A DNA stretch of 31,576 bases from Hellea sp964472905 (GTDB lineage Bacteria > Pseudomonadota > Alphaproteobacteria > Caulobacterales > Maricaulaceae), in contig CAYYMI010000031.1 in the NCBI GenBank assembly GCA_964472905.1, forward strand, positions 1 to 31,576, written 5' to 3'. Made by a program: the position numbers and the translations under genes. This document shows positions 7,935 to 15,424 of the stretch, one piece after another (the stretch's first letter is position 1; each line of letters opens with the position of its first letter). Under the pieces are notes generated by a model that was not told where the DNA came from, did not search any database, and was given only the letters and a program-made list of their open reading frames with translations.

Positions 7935-8240
7935 TTGGTCTATAAATTAGTCAAAGTTTTAGGTGACTCTATGTCACCGACTTTGCAAAATGGCGATTAC
8001 GTCATAACCAAAAAGCCTCGCCAATTACAGGTGGGGCTTATTTATGTAATAAATCACAGTGACTTAGGGCGAATTGTTAAACGCCTAGGTGATACAAAAC
8101 ATGATCGTTGTTATTTTATAGGTGATAATCCAACATCGACCCCGAGCGCCATTATTGGCGCTGTCGAAAAATCCAGAGTCATTGGACAAGTCAAATGGGT
8201 TATCACTAAATCTGGTCTTAAGCGGGTTAAAACGCTCTAA
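7935..8240 (+). CDS. sodX: SodX-like S26 peptidase for NiSOD maturation
   Basis: A 101-residue peptidase of the S26 (signal peptidase/LexA-like) type. The catalytic Ser12 is in GDSMSPT and the catalytic Lys49 in GRIVKRLGD; a GDN segment follows. There is no N-terminal membrane anchor, so it is probably cytoplasmic. Known NiSOD systems pair sodN with such a peptidase (SodX), which trims the leader to expose the nickel-binding His. The start is a TTG immediately after the sodN TAA, in the same frame and with no clear ribosome binding site, so translation probably relies on re-initiation. The only nearby in-frame ATG falls at Met13, next to the catalytic serine, and would not give a working enzyme. 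Its stop overlaps that of secF on the other strand. Confidence 0.88.
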   Translation: MVYKLVKVLGDSMSPTLQNGDYVITKKPRQLQVGLIYVINHSDLGRIVKRLGDTKHDRCYFIGDNPTSTPSAIIGAVEKSRVIGQVKWVITKSGLKRVKTL

Positions 8241-9211
8241 GCTTCTGCCTCTACTTTACCTGTATTCACGCCGCGCTTAAGTTTTAAGAGCAACAGAAGT
8301 GGCGACGCGACGAAGATAGATGAATAGGTACCCACAAATACCCCCCAAATCATCGCAAATGAGAAGCCGCGAAGGCCTGCTCCGCCCAAGATATAAAGCG
8401 CGACAAGGGCCAGCAATGTGGTCATCGAGGTCAAAATCGTCCGAGATAGCGTATCATTAATCGAAAGGTTTAAGACTTCTGGTAAAGGCTTGGTCTTATA
8501 TTTACGAAGATTTTCTCGAATACGGTCATACACAATCACCGTATCATTCAAGGAATAGCCAACTATAGTCAAAATCGCGGCAATAATAGAGAGATTAAAT
8601 TCAATCTGGGTGAGTGAAAAGACGCCAATGGTCAAAAGAACATCATGAAATAGCGCTATCACAGCGCCAAGACCGAATTGCCACTCAAAGCGGAACCAAA
8701 TATAGGCCAGAACCATCAAAAGCGCGAGACCAACGGCTAACATCCCTTTTGTTCTGAGTTCACCGGAGACCTTTGATCCCACAACATCTTGGCTATAGGT
8801 TTCAAACTGACCCACTTTTTCAGTTAGGCCTGCCTCGATTGTGCGCAGGGCAATTTGTTGGGCCTCTGCACCCGTTTCTTCAGTTTCTGGCTGTAGAGGA
8901 ATACCGACGCGGATGAATTCATAATCTTTATTGGCTTCAGCGGGCGGCGTAATGCCTTGAAATGTTGCCCCATCAAATCCCATATCTCCAACGGCCGTTC
9001 GGACAAGCTCAAGATCGGTTTCCTGACCAAAGTCCAACTCGATCACAGTACCGCCCGTAAAATCAATTCCGTAATTCAGGCCGCGCGATGAGAATAAAAA
9101 GACTGAGGCAATCAAGGCTATCACGGACAAAATTGCCGCAATGACGCGCAAATTGATGAATGGAACCGTGGGTTCCATTGGCAAAATTTTGACGAGGGAA
9201 ATATCTTTCAT
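8237..9211 (-). CDS. secF: Protein translocase subunit SecF
   Basis: SecF forms with SecD an accessory complex that uses the proton gradient to help pull proteins out of the SecYEG channel. The protein has about six membrane helices, a large periplasmic loop near the N-terminus, the YGIDFTGGT motif and a C-terminal region with GYSLNDTVIVYDRIRENLR. An open reading frame extends upstream to a GTG at 9265 inside secD. I choose the ATG at 9211 because it has an AGAGAAG site just upstream and the protein then begins MKDISLVKILP, giving 324 residues. It lies 14 bases after secD. Confidence 0.94.
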   Translation of the reverse strand: MKDISLVKILPMEPTVPFINLRVIAAILSVIALIASVFLFSSRGLNYGIDFTGGTVIELDFGQETDLELVRTAVGDMGFDGATFQGITPPAEANKDYEFIRVGIPLQPETEETGAEAQQIALRTIEAGLTEKVGQFETYSQDVVGSKVSGELRTKGMLAVGLALLMVLAYIWFRFEWQFGLGAVIALFHDVLLTIGVFSLTQIEFNLSIIAAILTIVGYSLNDTVIVYDRIRENLRKYKTKPLPEVLNLSINDTLSRTILTSMTTLLALVALYILGGAGLRGFSFAMIWGVFVGTYSSIFVASPLLLLLKLKRGVNTGKVEAEA

Positions 9212-9225
9212 GGGTCTTCTCTCGC

Positions 9226-10845
9226 TTAGATCGGAAGGCTTTTGGGACGGGTACGGCGTAGCCACGTTGCTGTAATCAGACGCGCAACAATCACGGCTGT
9301 AAAGACAGACATAACAATACCTATCGCGAGCGTAACAGCGAAACCTCGCACAGGCCCTGATCCGACAAAATAAAGCGTGACAGCAGCAATGAGAGTTGTG
9401 ATGTTCGCATCTAAGATCGGGGCTAAGGATCGACGGTACCCTGTTTCAATCGCGTTGACAGGCGGACGCCCTAGATAGGCTTCTTCCCTTATGCGCTCGA
9501 AAATCAACACATTAGCATCAACCGCCATACCAATAGTTAGAATAATCCCCGCAATACCCGGCAATGTCAAAGTTGCGCCCATTAAGGATAAGGCTCCGGC
9601 GATAAGGATAATATTTGTACTTAGAGCGATATTGGCAATCGTCCCGAACCTAAATCCGTAAGATAGCCACATGAAGAAACCAACCCCAATCAAGCCAATC
9701 ATTGAAGCAATTTTACCTGCATCAATAGAATCTTTTCCGAGCTCAGCAGACACTGTGCGTTCTTCAACAATAATAAGTTTAGCTGGGAGCGCACCAGCAT
9801 TGAGAAGAAGGGATAATTCTCTGGCACTCTCAATCGTGAAGCTACCTTCAATATAGCCGGCCCCGCCCGTAATCGCGCCGTTAATGCGCGGGGCCGTGAT
9901 GATTTCATTATCAAGTACAACTGCGAAACGTTGCCCAAGATTTTCAGAGGTAAGCTTCCCAAAGACCTTGGCACAGGTAATGTTAAAGCCAAAATTCACA
10001 ATCGGGTAATTCGCAGTGGGATGAAGTCCTTCACTAGCAGATTTCAAACATTCACCTGTAATCTTAGTTCGCTTTTCTAATATAAGCCCGCCTGTGCCAT
10101 CTTCGTGCTGAACAAATATGGCCCCTGGCGGGAGCTTGCCCTCAGCAGCTAATCTCATAGCCGCTTCACTGCTGCTTTCTTTGCGGACCATATGAAAAGA
10201 CAGATTAGCCGTTTTATTAATCCGATCCTTGATCTCCCCGACATTCTTAGCCCCTGGAACCTGAAGCAAGATACGATCATCACCTTCACGCGCTAAGGTC
10301 ATTTCAGTTGTCCCTTGCGGGTCAATACGCTTGCGTAGCACTTCAATTGACTGCGCGATTGTTCGGGCTTGAATATTTTCAATATTGGCTTCTGTAATTG
10401 AAACTTTGAAACCTTTTTCACCCTGCTGTTCAACACTTGTTGTTTTGTCTTGCGATAAGCTTGTGGGGTCAACGGCTACAGATAGTTTCCGTAAAAGCTC
10501 CATAGCCTTGGGCATATCCTCGGCATTGCGCAAACGTCCGATGACAGCATCCCCCTCTTCATTAACGCGAATAAACTCGGTTCTAAGCCTATCAGCATCC
10601 CTAAATTCCTGCCGTATCGCTTCTCGTTCATTATCAAGGGCTTGCGCTAGGACACTGGTCAAGTCGACTTCGAGAAGCATATGCGCGCCGCCCTGCAAAT
10701 CGAGACCAAGATTCAGCGTGCGCTGAAACGGAGCCGGCAGTTTTTCTCGCACGTCAGGTGATAGAGCATTGGGCAATGCAAAGAACAATCCCAAAAGAAC
10801 AGCTCCTATTATAAAAGTAATTTTCCATTTAGAGAAAAAGAGCAT
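9226..10845 (-). CDS. secD: Protein translocase subunit SecD
   Basis: A 539-residue SecD, the partner of SecF. It has an N-terminal membrane helix (about 9-27), the LNLGLDLQGGAHMLLEV motif (46-62), a long periplasmic region, and then a C-terminal block of about five helices containing TIGMAVDANVLIFERIREE. The length is somewhat below that of E. coli SecD (about 615) and usual for alphaproteobacteria. The ATG start has only a weak upstream GGA. The yajC gene precedes it and secF follows, so the three subunits are very likely co-transcribed. Confidence 0.97.
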   Translation of the reverse strand: MLFFSKWKITFIIGAVLLGLFFALPNALSPDVREKLPAPFQRTLNLGLDLQGGAHMLLEVDLTSVLAQALDNEREAIRQEFRDADRLRTEFIRVNEEGDAVIGRLRNAEDMPKAMELLRKLSVAVDPTSLSQDKTTSVEQQGEKGFKVSITEANIENIQARTIAQSIEVLRKRIDPQGTTEMTLAREGDDRILLQVPGAKNVGEIKDRINKTANLSFHMVRKESSSEAAMRLAAEGKLPPGAIFVQHEDGTGGLILEKRTKITGECLKSASEGLHPTANYPIVNFGFNITCAKVFGKLTSENLGQRFAVVLDNEIITAPRINGAITGGAGYIEGSFTIESARELSLLLNAGALPAKLIIVEERTVSAELGKDSIDAGKIASMIGLIGVGFFMWLSYGFRFGTIANIALSTNIILIAGALSLMGATLTLPGIAGIILTIGMAVDANVLIFERIREEAYLGRPPVNAIETGYRRSLAPILDANITTLIAAVTLYFVGSGPVRGFAVTLAIGIVMSVFTAVIVARLITATWLRRTRPKSLPI

Positions 10846-10884
10846 GTGCTGTCCGTCTTATTGACCTTGAGAGGATATTTGGGT

Positions 10885-11214
10885 TTACTTTTTTTTGCCC
10901 GTATCATTGGCAGGCAACGTTTTGTTTCTAACGTCCGCCACCATGTTTCTGACCACTTGTATAGATTGCCCCCCAAAATCGACAGTCAGTTCATTATCGG
11001 ACACTTTTTTGACTTTCCCGACCAATCCGCCATTGGTTACGATTGTATCGCCCCTCACGATTTCTGACAGCATGAGCTTATGAGCTTTCATGCGCTGGTT
11101 TTGAGGACGAATAAGCAGAAAATAAAATATAATACCAATAAGAATAAGAGGCAAAAATTGAATGAACGCTCCGCCTGCGGGTGGTGCAGATTGCATGATC
11201 AGATTAAACATCAT
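10885..11214 (-). CDS. yajC: Sec translocase accessory protein YajC
   Basis: A 109-residue single-pass membrane protein. It has a hydrophobic helix (about residues 17-36) ending in the family signature LLIRPQNQRMKAHK, then a small soluble domain containing GDTIVTNGGLVGKV. YajC associates with SecDF. The frame extends to a TTG at 11223; I place the start at the first of two consecutive ATGs at 11214. The upstream GGGGA is closer to the ideal distance from the second ATG (11211). It lies 39 bases upstream of secD. Confidence 0.94.
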   Translation of the reverse strand: MMFNLIMQSAPPAGGAFIQFLPLILIGIIFYFLLIRPQNQRMKAHKLMLSEIVRGDTIVTNGGLVGKVKKVSDNELTVDFGGQSIQVVRNMVADVRNKTLPANDTGKKK

Positions 11215-11323
11215 AGTCCCCAAGATATTACGCCCCTTACAGGCCTTGTTAAAGGACTATATAGGGGCGCAAAATTCTTATGCAACGGGAAAGACCCGTA
11301 TATTTTTCTCTTATTTGATGTAG

Positions 11324-12277
11324 CTAGTTTAAGCAGTGCCCTTGAGGCATTGTCAGGCGCTGTCCAGGCTGAATTGCGTTAGGCGATGAAATACCATTAG
11401 CCGCAATCAGGTCAGATACTTTTACACAGGCACGTCGCGATATTGAATACAACGTATCTTTGGGTAGAACCGCATAAACACCGGAATTGAAACCCGAAAC
11501 AGGCTCCACATTACGAATATATGTCAAATTTGAATTTGTCGATACTGCTGTAACAGGCGCGACATAGGTATTTTCCGAAACGATCGTTGTCGATGCTGGA
11601 ATATTCAAAACTTGACCGATACCAATATTGTTATCCGACATATAATTAGCTGACTTCAAGCTATCGACCGTTACGTTATAGCGCTTTGAAATATTATAAA
11701 GAGTATCACCTCTTAGAACATTATGCGTTTGCTGGATAAATGTTGAAGACTGAACCGGTGTCGTCTCAGCATAAGTAATCGTTTCTACTGGCGCACTTTC
11801 CGGTGCAAATAGCTCAATTTCATAATTATTCGTCGATGGATAAACCGTCGTTGTTCCGGCATCATAAGTCACGTTTGAAGACGTATCCACAGCGTGAGTT
11901 GCCACTGTATCATGTGAATAGCTTTCCGTGATGAAGCCATTATTAGATTGATAAGCGCGAATACGATCAGCTTCGTCTAATAAAGCCTGATATTCAGCGT
12001 CCGACAGATCGCCTGGCTTGAAATGCTGAGCCCTCACAACATCGTTCTCGGAATATGTAGGCGCCGCAAAAATCGTTGTTTGAAAATCTTGCGTTACAGG
12101 TTCAACAACACGAACTGTTCTATTCTGAGTAGCGCCATAATTTGCGGGCGTCACCGCTGTGCTGCCATAGGTACGGGGTGCAAAACGATCATCCGTATGT
12201 GTTTGAATTTGAGCAAAAGCTGTTGTCGATAGCAGAGCCGTTGCTGCGATAGAGGCTAAAAGGAGTTTGGTAGCCAT
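11324..12277 (-). CDS. Secreted protein with two LysM domains, no peptidase domain
   Basis: A 317-residue exported protein. The signal peptide ends near Ala-Phe-Ala (residues 20-22). A long Thr/Ser/Tyr-rich, probably disordered region follows (about 24-180). Two LysM peptidoglycan-binding domains come last: one starts near HNVLRGDTLYNISKRYNV, the other near YAVLPKDTLYSISRRACV, and the protein ends PQGHCLN. LysM domains hold proteins on the cell wall. In many alphaproteobacteria the gene in this position is an NlpD-like LysM protein with an M23/LytM domain; here nothing follows the second LysM. The ATG has a GAGGA site with seven-base spacing. Two CtrA-like boxes lie upstream. It has its own promoter region of about 95 bases after tatC. 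Confidence 0.9.
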   Translation of the reverse strand: MATKLLLASIAATALLSTTAFAQIQTHTDDRFAPRTYGSTAVTPANYGATQNRTVRVVEPVTQDFQTTIFAAPTYSENDVVRAQHFKPGDLSDAEYQALLDEADRIRAYQSNNGFITESYSHDTVATHAVDTSSNVTYDAGTTTVYPSTNNYEIELFAPESAPVETITYAETTPVQSSTFIQQTHNVLRGDTLYNISKRYNVTVDSLKSANYMSDNNIGIGQVLNIPASTTIVSENTYVAPVTAVSTNSNLTYIRNVEPVSGFNSGVYAVLPKDTLYSISRRACVKVSDLIAANGISSPNAIQPGQRLTMPQGHCLN

Positions 12278-12320
12278 GATTCTGTCCTCGCGGGTTTAAT
12301 TACGAGAAGAAACATGAACG

Positions 12321-12366
12321 TTTATAGTTAAAGCTTCGCTAAATTTTATAGTTAAAACTTAGCTAA
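12321..12366 (-). promoter_or_regulatory. Tandem CtrA-like boxes upstream of the LysM gene
   Basis: Two copies of a 22-base unit sit at 12321-12342 and 12345-12366, a period of exactly 24 bases with two mismatches. Read on the minus strand, each contains TTAG-N7-TTAAC, followed by TATAAA. The CtrA consensus is TTAA-N7-TTAAC, so each box differs at one base in the first half. The boxes lie about 50-90 bases before the LysM ATG (12277), in the short gap after tatC. CtrA control is an inference from the sequence match, spacing and duplication. Confidence 0.55.
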
Positions 12367-12373
12367 CGAATGA

Positions 12374-13192
12374 TTAGGCGGTGTTAACGACAGCCTTCTT
12401 TTCAAGGATAGAAACCGATAAAATCGAAATTTCGTAAAGCAAGTATATAGCGCCCCCCAACACGATTTGCGTGATAGGATCCGGCGGCGTCACAAATGCT
12501 GCAAACACAGCAATGCCAAATAGCGCATATTTACGTCCCTTCCTGAGCGCCGCAGCGCTAACAATCCCTGCCCGACCCAACAAACTCAGGATAACAGGCA
12601 ATTGAAATGATAAACCAAATGCCAAAAAGAGCGTCATTGCCAAACGCAAATAGTCGCTAATTTTAGTTAAAAGATCGACTTGCTCACCTTCAGATAGAGC
12701 CTGTTGATTCAGTGCAAATTCCATGACGTAAGGAAAAACAAAAAAGAAGACTAATGAAGCCCCCAAAACAAACAAAATCGGTGATAAGATAAGATAAGGT
12801 AAGAAAGCCCCTTTCTCGTTTTTATAAAGTCCCGGCGCAACAAACCTGTAAACTTGAAAAGCAATCACAGGAAATCCTAAAACAATACCGCCAAATAAAG
12901 CGATCTTCAGTTTTACGAAGAATGTTTCCAACGGATGGGTAGCGATCAGCCCTAAATCAACGGCCTCTAACCCTTTGGCCACAAGCCCGGCATTATAACG
13001 CAAAATTGCTTGCTCAAACGGCCACATCAAAAGTTCGATAATCTGTCTTAAAAAAGGAATACAAATAATACAGCCCACCACGATTGCGAGGACAGACTTA
13101 ATCAATCGAGACCGCAATTCTATAAGATGACTGAGCAACGGAGCCTTACTCGCTTCAAGCTCATCAGTCTCTAAACGTTTTGTGTCACTCAT
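12374..13192 (-). CDS. tatC: Sec-independent translocase subunit TatC
   Basis: A 272-residue inner-membrane protein, the receptor core of the twin-arginine translocase that exports folded proteins. The N-terminal HLIELRSRLIKS motif, the FFVKLKIALFGG segment and six expected membrane helices with VAPGLYKNEKG between them identify it. The C-terminal tail is short. Its ATG overlaps the tatB stop by one base (TAATG), so the two are translationally coupled. Confidence 0.97.
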   Translation of the reverse strand: MSDTKRLETDELEASKAPLLSHLIELRSRLIKSVLAIVVGCIICIPFLRQIIELLMWPFEQAILRYNAGLVAKGLEAVDLGLIATHPLETFFVKLKIALFGGIVLGFPVIAFQVYRFVAPGLYKNEKGAFLPYLILSPILFVLGASLVFFFVFPYVMEFALNQQALSEGEQVDLLTKISDYLRLAMTLFLAFGLSFQLPVILSLLGRAGIVSAAALRKGRKYALFGIAVFAAFVTPPDPITQIVLGGAIYLLYEISILSVSILEKKAVVNTA

Positions 13193-13518
13193 TACCCTAA
13201 GCTCTTAGGTGATGACATGTCCGTTGCATCACGAATATCATTATCAAGCTCACGCATTTCGTGCGCCAAATCACCATCTGCTAGATTTTCTAGCTTTCCA
13301 AGGTTTTTGAGGTCTTCGATTTCTTTTCGCATTGCCGCTATATCTTCAGACGCATCCATATCTTCAAAAGCATCTTTAAATTCTTGCCCCATAGCGCGAA
13401 CTTTTGCCATAAATTGGCCCATAGAGCGCATTAATTTTGGAAGGTCCTTAGGCCCAACCACAATTATAGCCAGCAATGCCAGCACAACCATTTCAGCAAA
13501 TCCAAACTGTGGAATCAT
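13192..13518 (-). CDS. tatB: Sec-independent translocase subunit TatB
   Basis: A 108-residue single-pass protein. The N-terminal MIPQFGFAEMVVLALLAIIVVGPKDLP hydrophobic segment ends in the family's GPKDLPKLMR hinge, followed by an amphipathic helix and an acidic, charged tail. TatB binds TatC and recognises twin-arginine signal peptides. The FGFAE and GP motifs separate it from TatA, which has FGGRG here. It lies between tatA (26 bases upstream) and tatC, in the usual tatABC order. Confidence 0.95.
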   Translation of the reverse strand: MIPQFGFAEMVVLALLAIIVVGPKDLPKLMRSMGQFMAKVRAMGQEFKDAFEDMDASEDIAAMRKEIEDLKNLGKLENLADGDLAHEMRELDNDIRDATDMSSPKSLG

Positions 13519-13544
13519 AAAGCGCCTCTAGCGCAGAACGTAAG

Positions 13545-13751
13545 TTATTTCTCTTCGTCTTTTTTAGGCGTGACGTCTAAAGCCTCATCGGCCGCATCTT
13601 TGACATCTTCAACACCTTCTTTAAGCCCTTTGCGGAAACTGGTGATACCTTTACCAAAATCTCCCATTATGGCTGATATTTTACCACGTCCGCCAAATAC
13701 TAGAACGCCTATCACTAAGATGATTGCAATTTGCCAAGGTCCGAGAGCCAT
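13545..13751 (-). CDS. tatA: Sec-independent translocase subunit TatA
   Basis: A 68-residue single-pass protein that forms the protein-conducting assembly of the Tat system. It begins MALGPWQIAIILVIGVLVFG (residues 1-20), then GRGKISAIMGDFGKGITSFRKG, the typical TM, FG hinge and amphipathic helix order. The C-terminal tail is rich in Lys, Asp and Glu. About 90 bases of gap separate it from scpB upstream, enough to hold a separate promoter. Confidence 0.95.
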   Translation of the reverse strand: MALGPWQIAIILVIGVLVFGGRGKISAIMGDFGKGITSFRKGLKEGVEDVKDAADEALDVTPKKDEEK

Positions 13752-13841
13752 AGTTACTATCCTTCAATATAGGCTTTATGTAGCGATTGTTATGCTTTTA
13801 AGCAACGGCGAATGACTTAAGCCAATTCTGTAAATTTTCAG

Positions 13842-14591
13842 CTAAGCGCGATCGCCTTCATCTTCTTCAAGAAAGTCTTCGAAAAATTCTGGTTCTTCCT
13901 CTTCCTCTAGCGGAACTTCCTCAGCCGTCAGATCATCTGGCATCATTGGCTCTGGCATTTCAAAATCTTTGGGCAGACGCGGATCAAGCAAACCTGCCGC
14001 TTTTAAATCATCTCTACCTGGCAAATCAGTAATATTTTCAAGATTAAAATGAGCCAGAAAGTTTTCAGTCGTGCCATAGGTAATAGGACGACCTGGAGTA
14101 CGCCTGCGGCCGCGCAACCTTATCCAACCTAACTCCATTAAAACATCAATGGTGCCTTTAGACACAGCAACCCCGCGAACATCTTCTATTTCCGCCCGGG
14201 TTACAGGTTGATGATAAGCAATAATGGCGAGTGTTTCCAAAGCAGCCTTGGATAGTTTCCGCGGAGATTCTTTAATATCAACCAGATGGGGTTCTAGGTC
14301 AGACGCCGTTTGAAACCGCCACCGATTAGCGACACGAATAAGGTTGATGCCGCGCCCGGCATAGTCTCTTGATAAACGCGCCAATAAGGCCCCGACATCA
14401 GCGTCCTCTGGCATACGCTCACGCAGTGTCTCAATGTCGATTGGTTCTACAGCCGCAAACAGCAAGGCTTCGAGCAACCGCATGTCCTGTTCCATAGCCT
14501 CCCCTTCTGGGGCGGTTTTTAGGCGTGCTGTGAGGCTAACGACTGACGCTTCTATGCCTTCAGCAGCTTTATCTACGCGGTTTTGACTCAT
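13842..14591 (-). CDS. scpB: Segregation and condensation protein B
   Basis: ScpB is the winged-helix partner of ScpA in the SMC chromosome condensation complex. The 249-residue protein has an N-terminal extension of about 35 residues, a core starting LLEALLFAAVEPI, and the hallmark segment ALETLAIIAYHQPVTRAEIEDVRGV, then GWIRLRGRRRTPGRPI. The tail after residue 200 is strongly acidic (runs of Glu and Asp), as in many alphaproteobacterial ScpB proteins. The start ATG overlaps the scpA stop as ATGA. Confidence 0.95.
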   Translation of the reverse strand: MSQNRVDKAAEGIEASVVSLTARLKTAPEGEAMEQDMRLLEALLFAAVEPIDIETLRERMPEDADVGALLARLSRDYAGRGINLIRVANRWRFQTASDLEPHLVDIKESPRKLSKAALETLAIIAYHQPVTRAEIEDVRGVAVSKGTIDVLMELGWIRLRGRRRTPGRPITYGTTENFLAHFNLENITDLPGRDDLKAAGLLDPRLPKDFEMPEPMMPDDLTAEEVPLEEEEEPEFFEDFLEEDEGDRA

Positions 14592-15424
14592 GAGGCTTCT
14601 TTCTTTGTTTTACGGTCCTTCTCAGATCCGCGCACATAAATGGGCGCAAAAGCACCTGTTTGGCGAAGCTCTAAGTCTCCCTCCTTTGCCAATTCAAGCC
14701 CAGCTAAAAGCGAACTGGCACGGATCGACTCAGATGGAATAGCATCTTTTAGGTCATCTTGACTTGGCAGTAAGGCTTCCAAAGCCACCCACTCTTCGGA
14801 TGTCAAGGATACCCCCCCTAAAGCCCGTTTTAATCGCACCCTTGCATCTTCAAGACCTAAGACTAAGGGTTTGGGAACTCTATGGTTTTTAACGGCTACC
14901 CGAGACCGTGAATTTCCATAGGCTTGTAAAATATCAAAAATTTCCGCGCCGTATAGCGGCGTAGTCCGAGACCGAAGCCCCTCCGGCATACCGCGTTTGA
15001 ATACTACCTGCCCCGTTTGCGGCAATCTAAACAATCCTTTGGCAGCAAAACGCATGGCATCCAAACGCTGAAGGCGGAAGGCTAAGTGCGCAGCAAGCTC
15101 GTCAGCTTCTGGCATAAGTTCTTCACCGCCGTCGCGCGGTAAAATCAAACGAGACTTTAAATAAGCCAGCCATGACGCCATAACAAGGTAGTCGGCGGCA
15201 AGCTCAATACGTAAATCCTGAGCGTTTTTGATGAAAGCAATATATTGCTCGGCCAGTTCAAGAATTGAAATCCTCGCAAGGTCAACTTTTTGTTTTCGGG
15301 CAAGTTCTAATAATAAATGCAATGGCCCTTCATAGCCATCAATATCAAGCAGCAAGCCCTGGCCATCATCAGCAGCATCATCCGCGGCTTCAAATCTTAA
15401 GTCCTCTTGAAAGTCATCGCTCAT
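14588..15424 (-). CDS. scpA: Segregation and condensation protein A
   Basis: ScpA is the kleisin that bridges the SMC heads. The 278-residue protein has the family start LDIDGYEGPLHLLLELARKQKVDLARISILELAEQY at about residues 26-61, then AADYLVMASWLAYLKSRLILP, and a C-terminal winged-helix region. It overlaps nagZ upstream and scpB downstream by four bases each, so the three are translated from one transcript. Confidence 0.95.
   Translation of the reverse strand: MSDDFQEDLRFEAADDAADDGQGLLLDIDGYEGPLHLLLELARKQKVDLARISILELAEQYIAFIKNAQDLRIELAADYLVMASWLAYLKSRLILPRDGGEELMPEADELAAHLAFRLQRLDAMRFAAKGLFRLPQTGQVVFKRGMPEGLRSRTTPLYGAEIFDILQAYGNSRSRVAVKNHRVPKPLVLGLEDARVRLKRALGGVSLTSEEWVALEALLPSQDDLKDAIPSESIRASSLLAGLELAKEGDLELRQTGAFAPIYVRGSEKDRKTKKEAS

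Noticed and set aside
9212..9265. Longer start for secF (GTG at 9265, inside secD)
   Set aside because: It overlaps secD by 40 bases and has no clear ribosome binding site. The ATG at 9211 has an AGAGAAG site and gives a normal SecF N-terminus.
10846..11083. Plus-strand frames opposite yajC
   Set aside because: yajC is a well-supported gene with the RPQNQR motif and the plus-strand frames show no family features.
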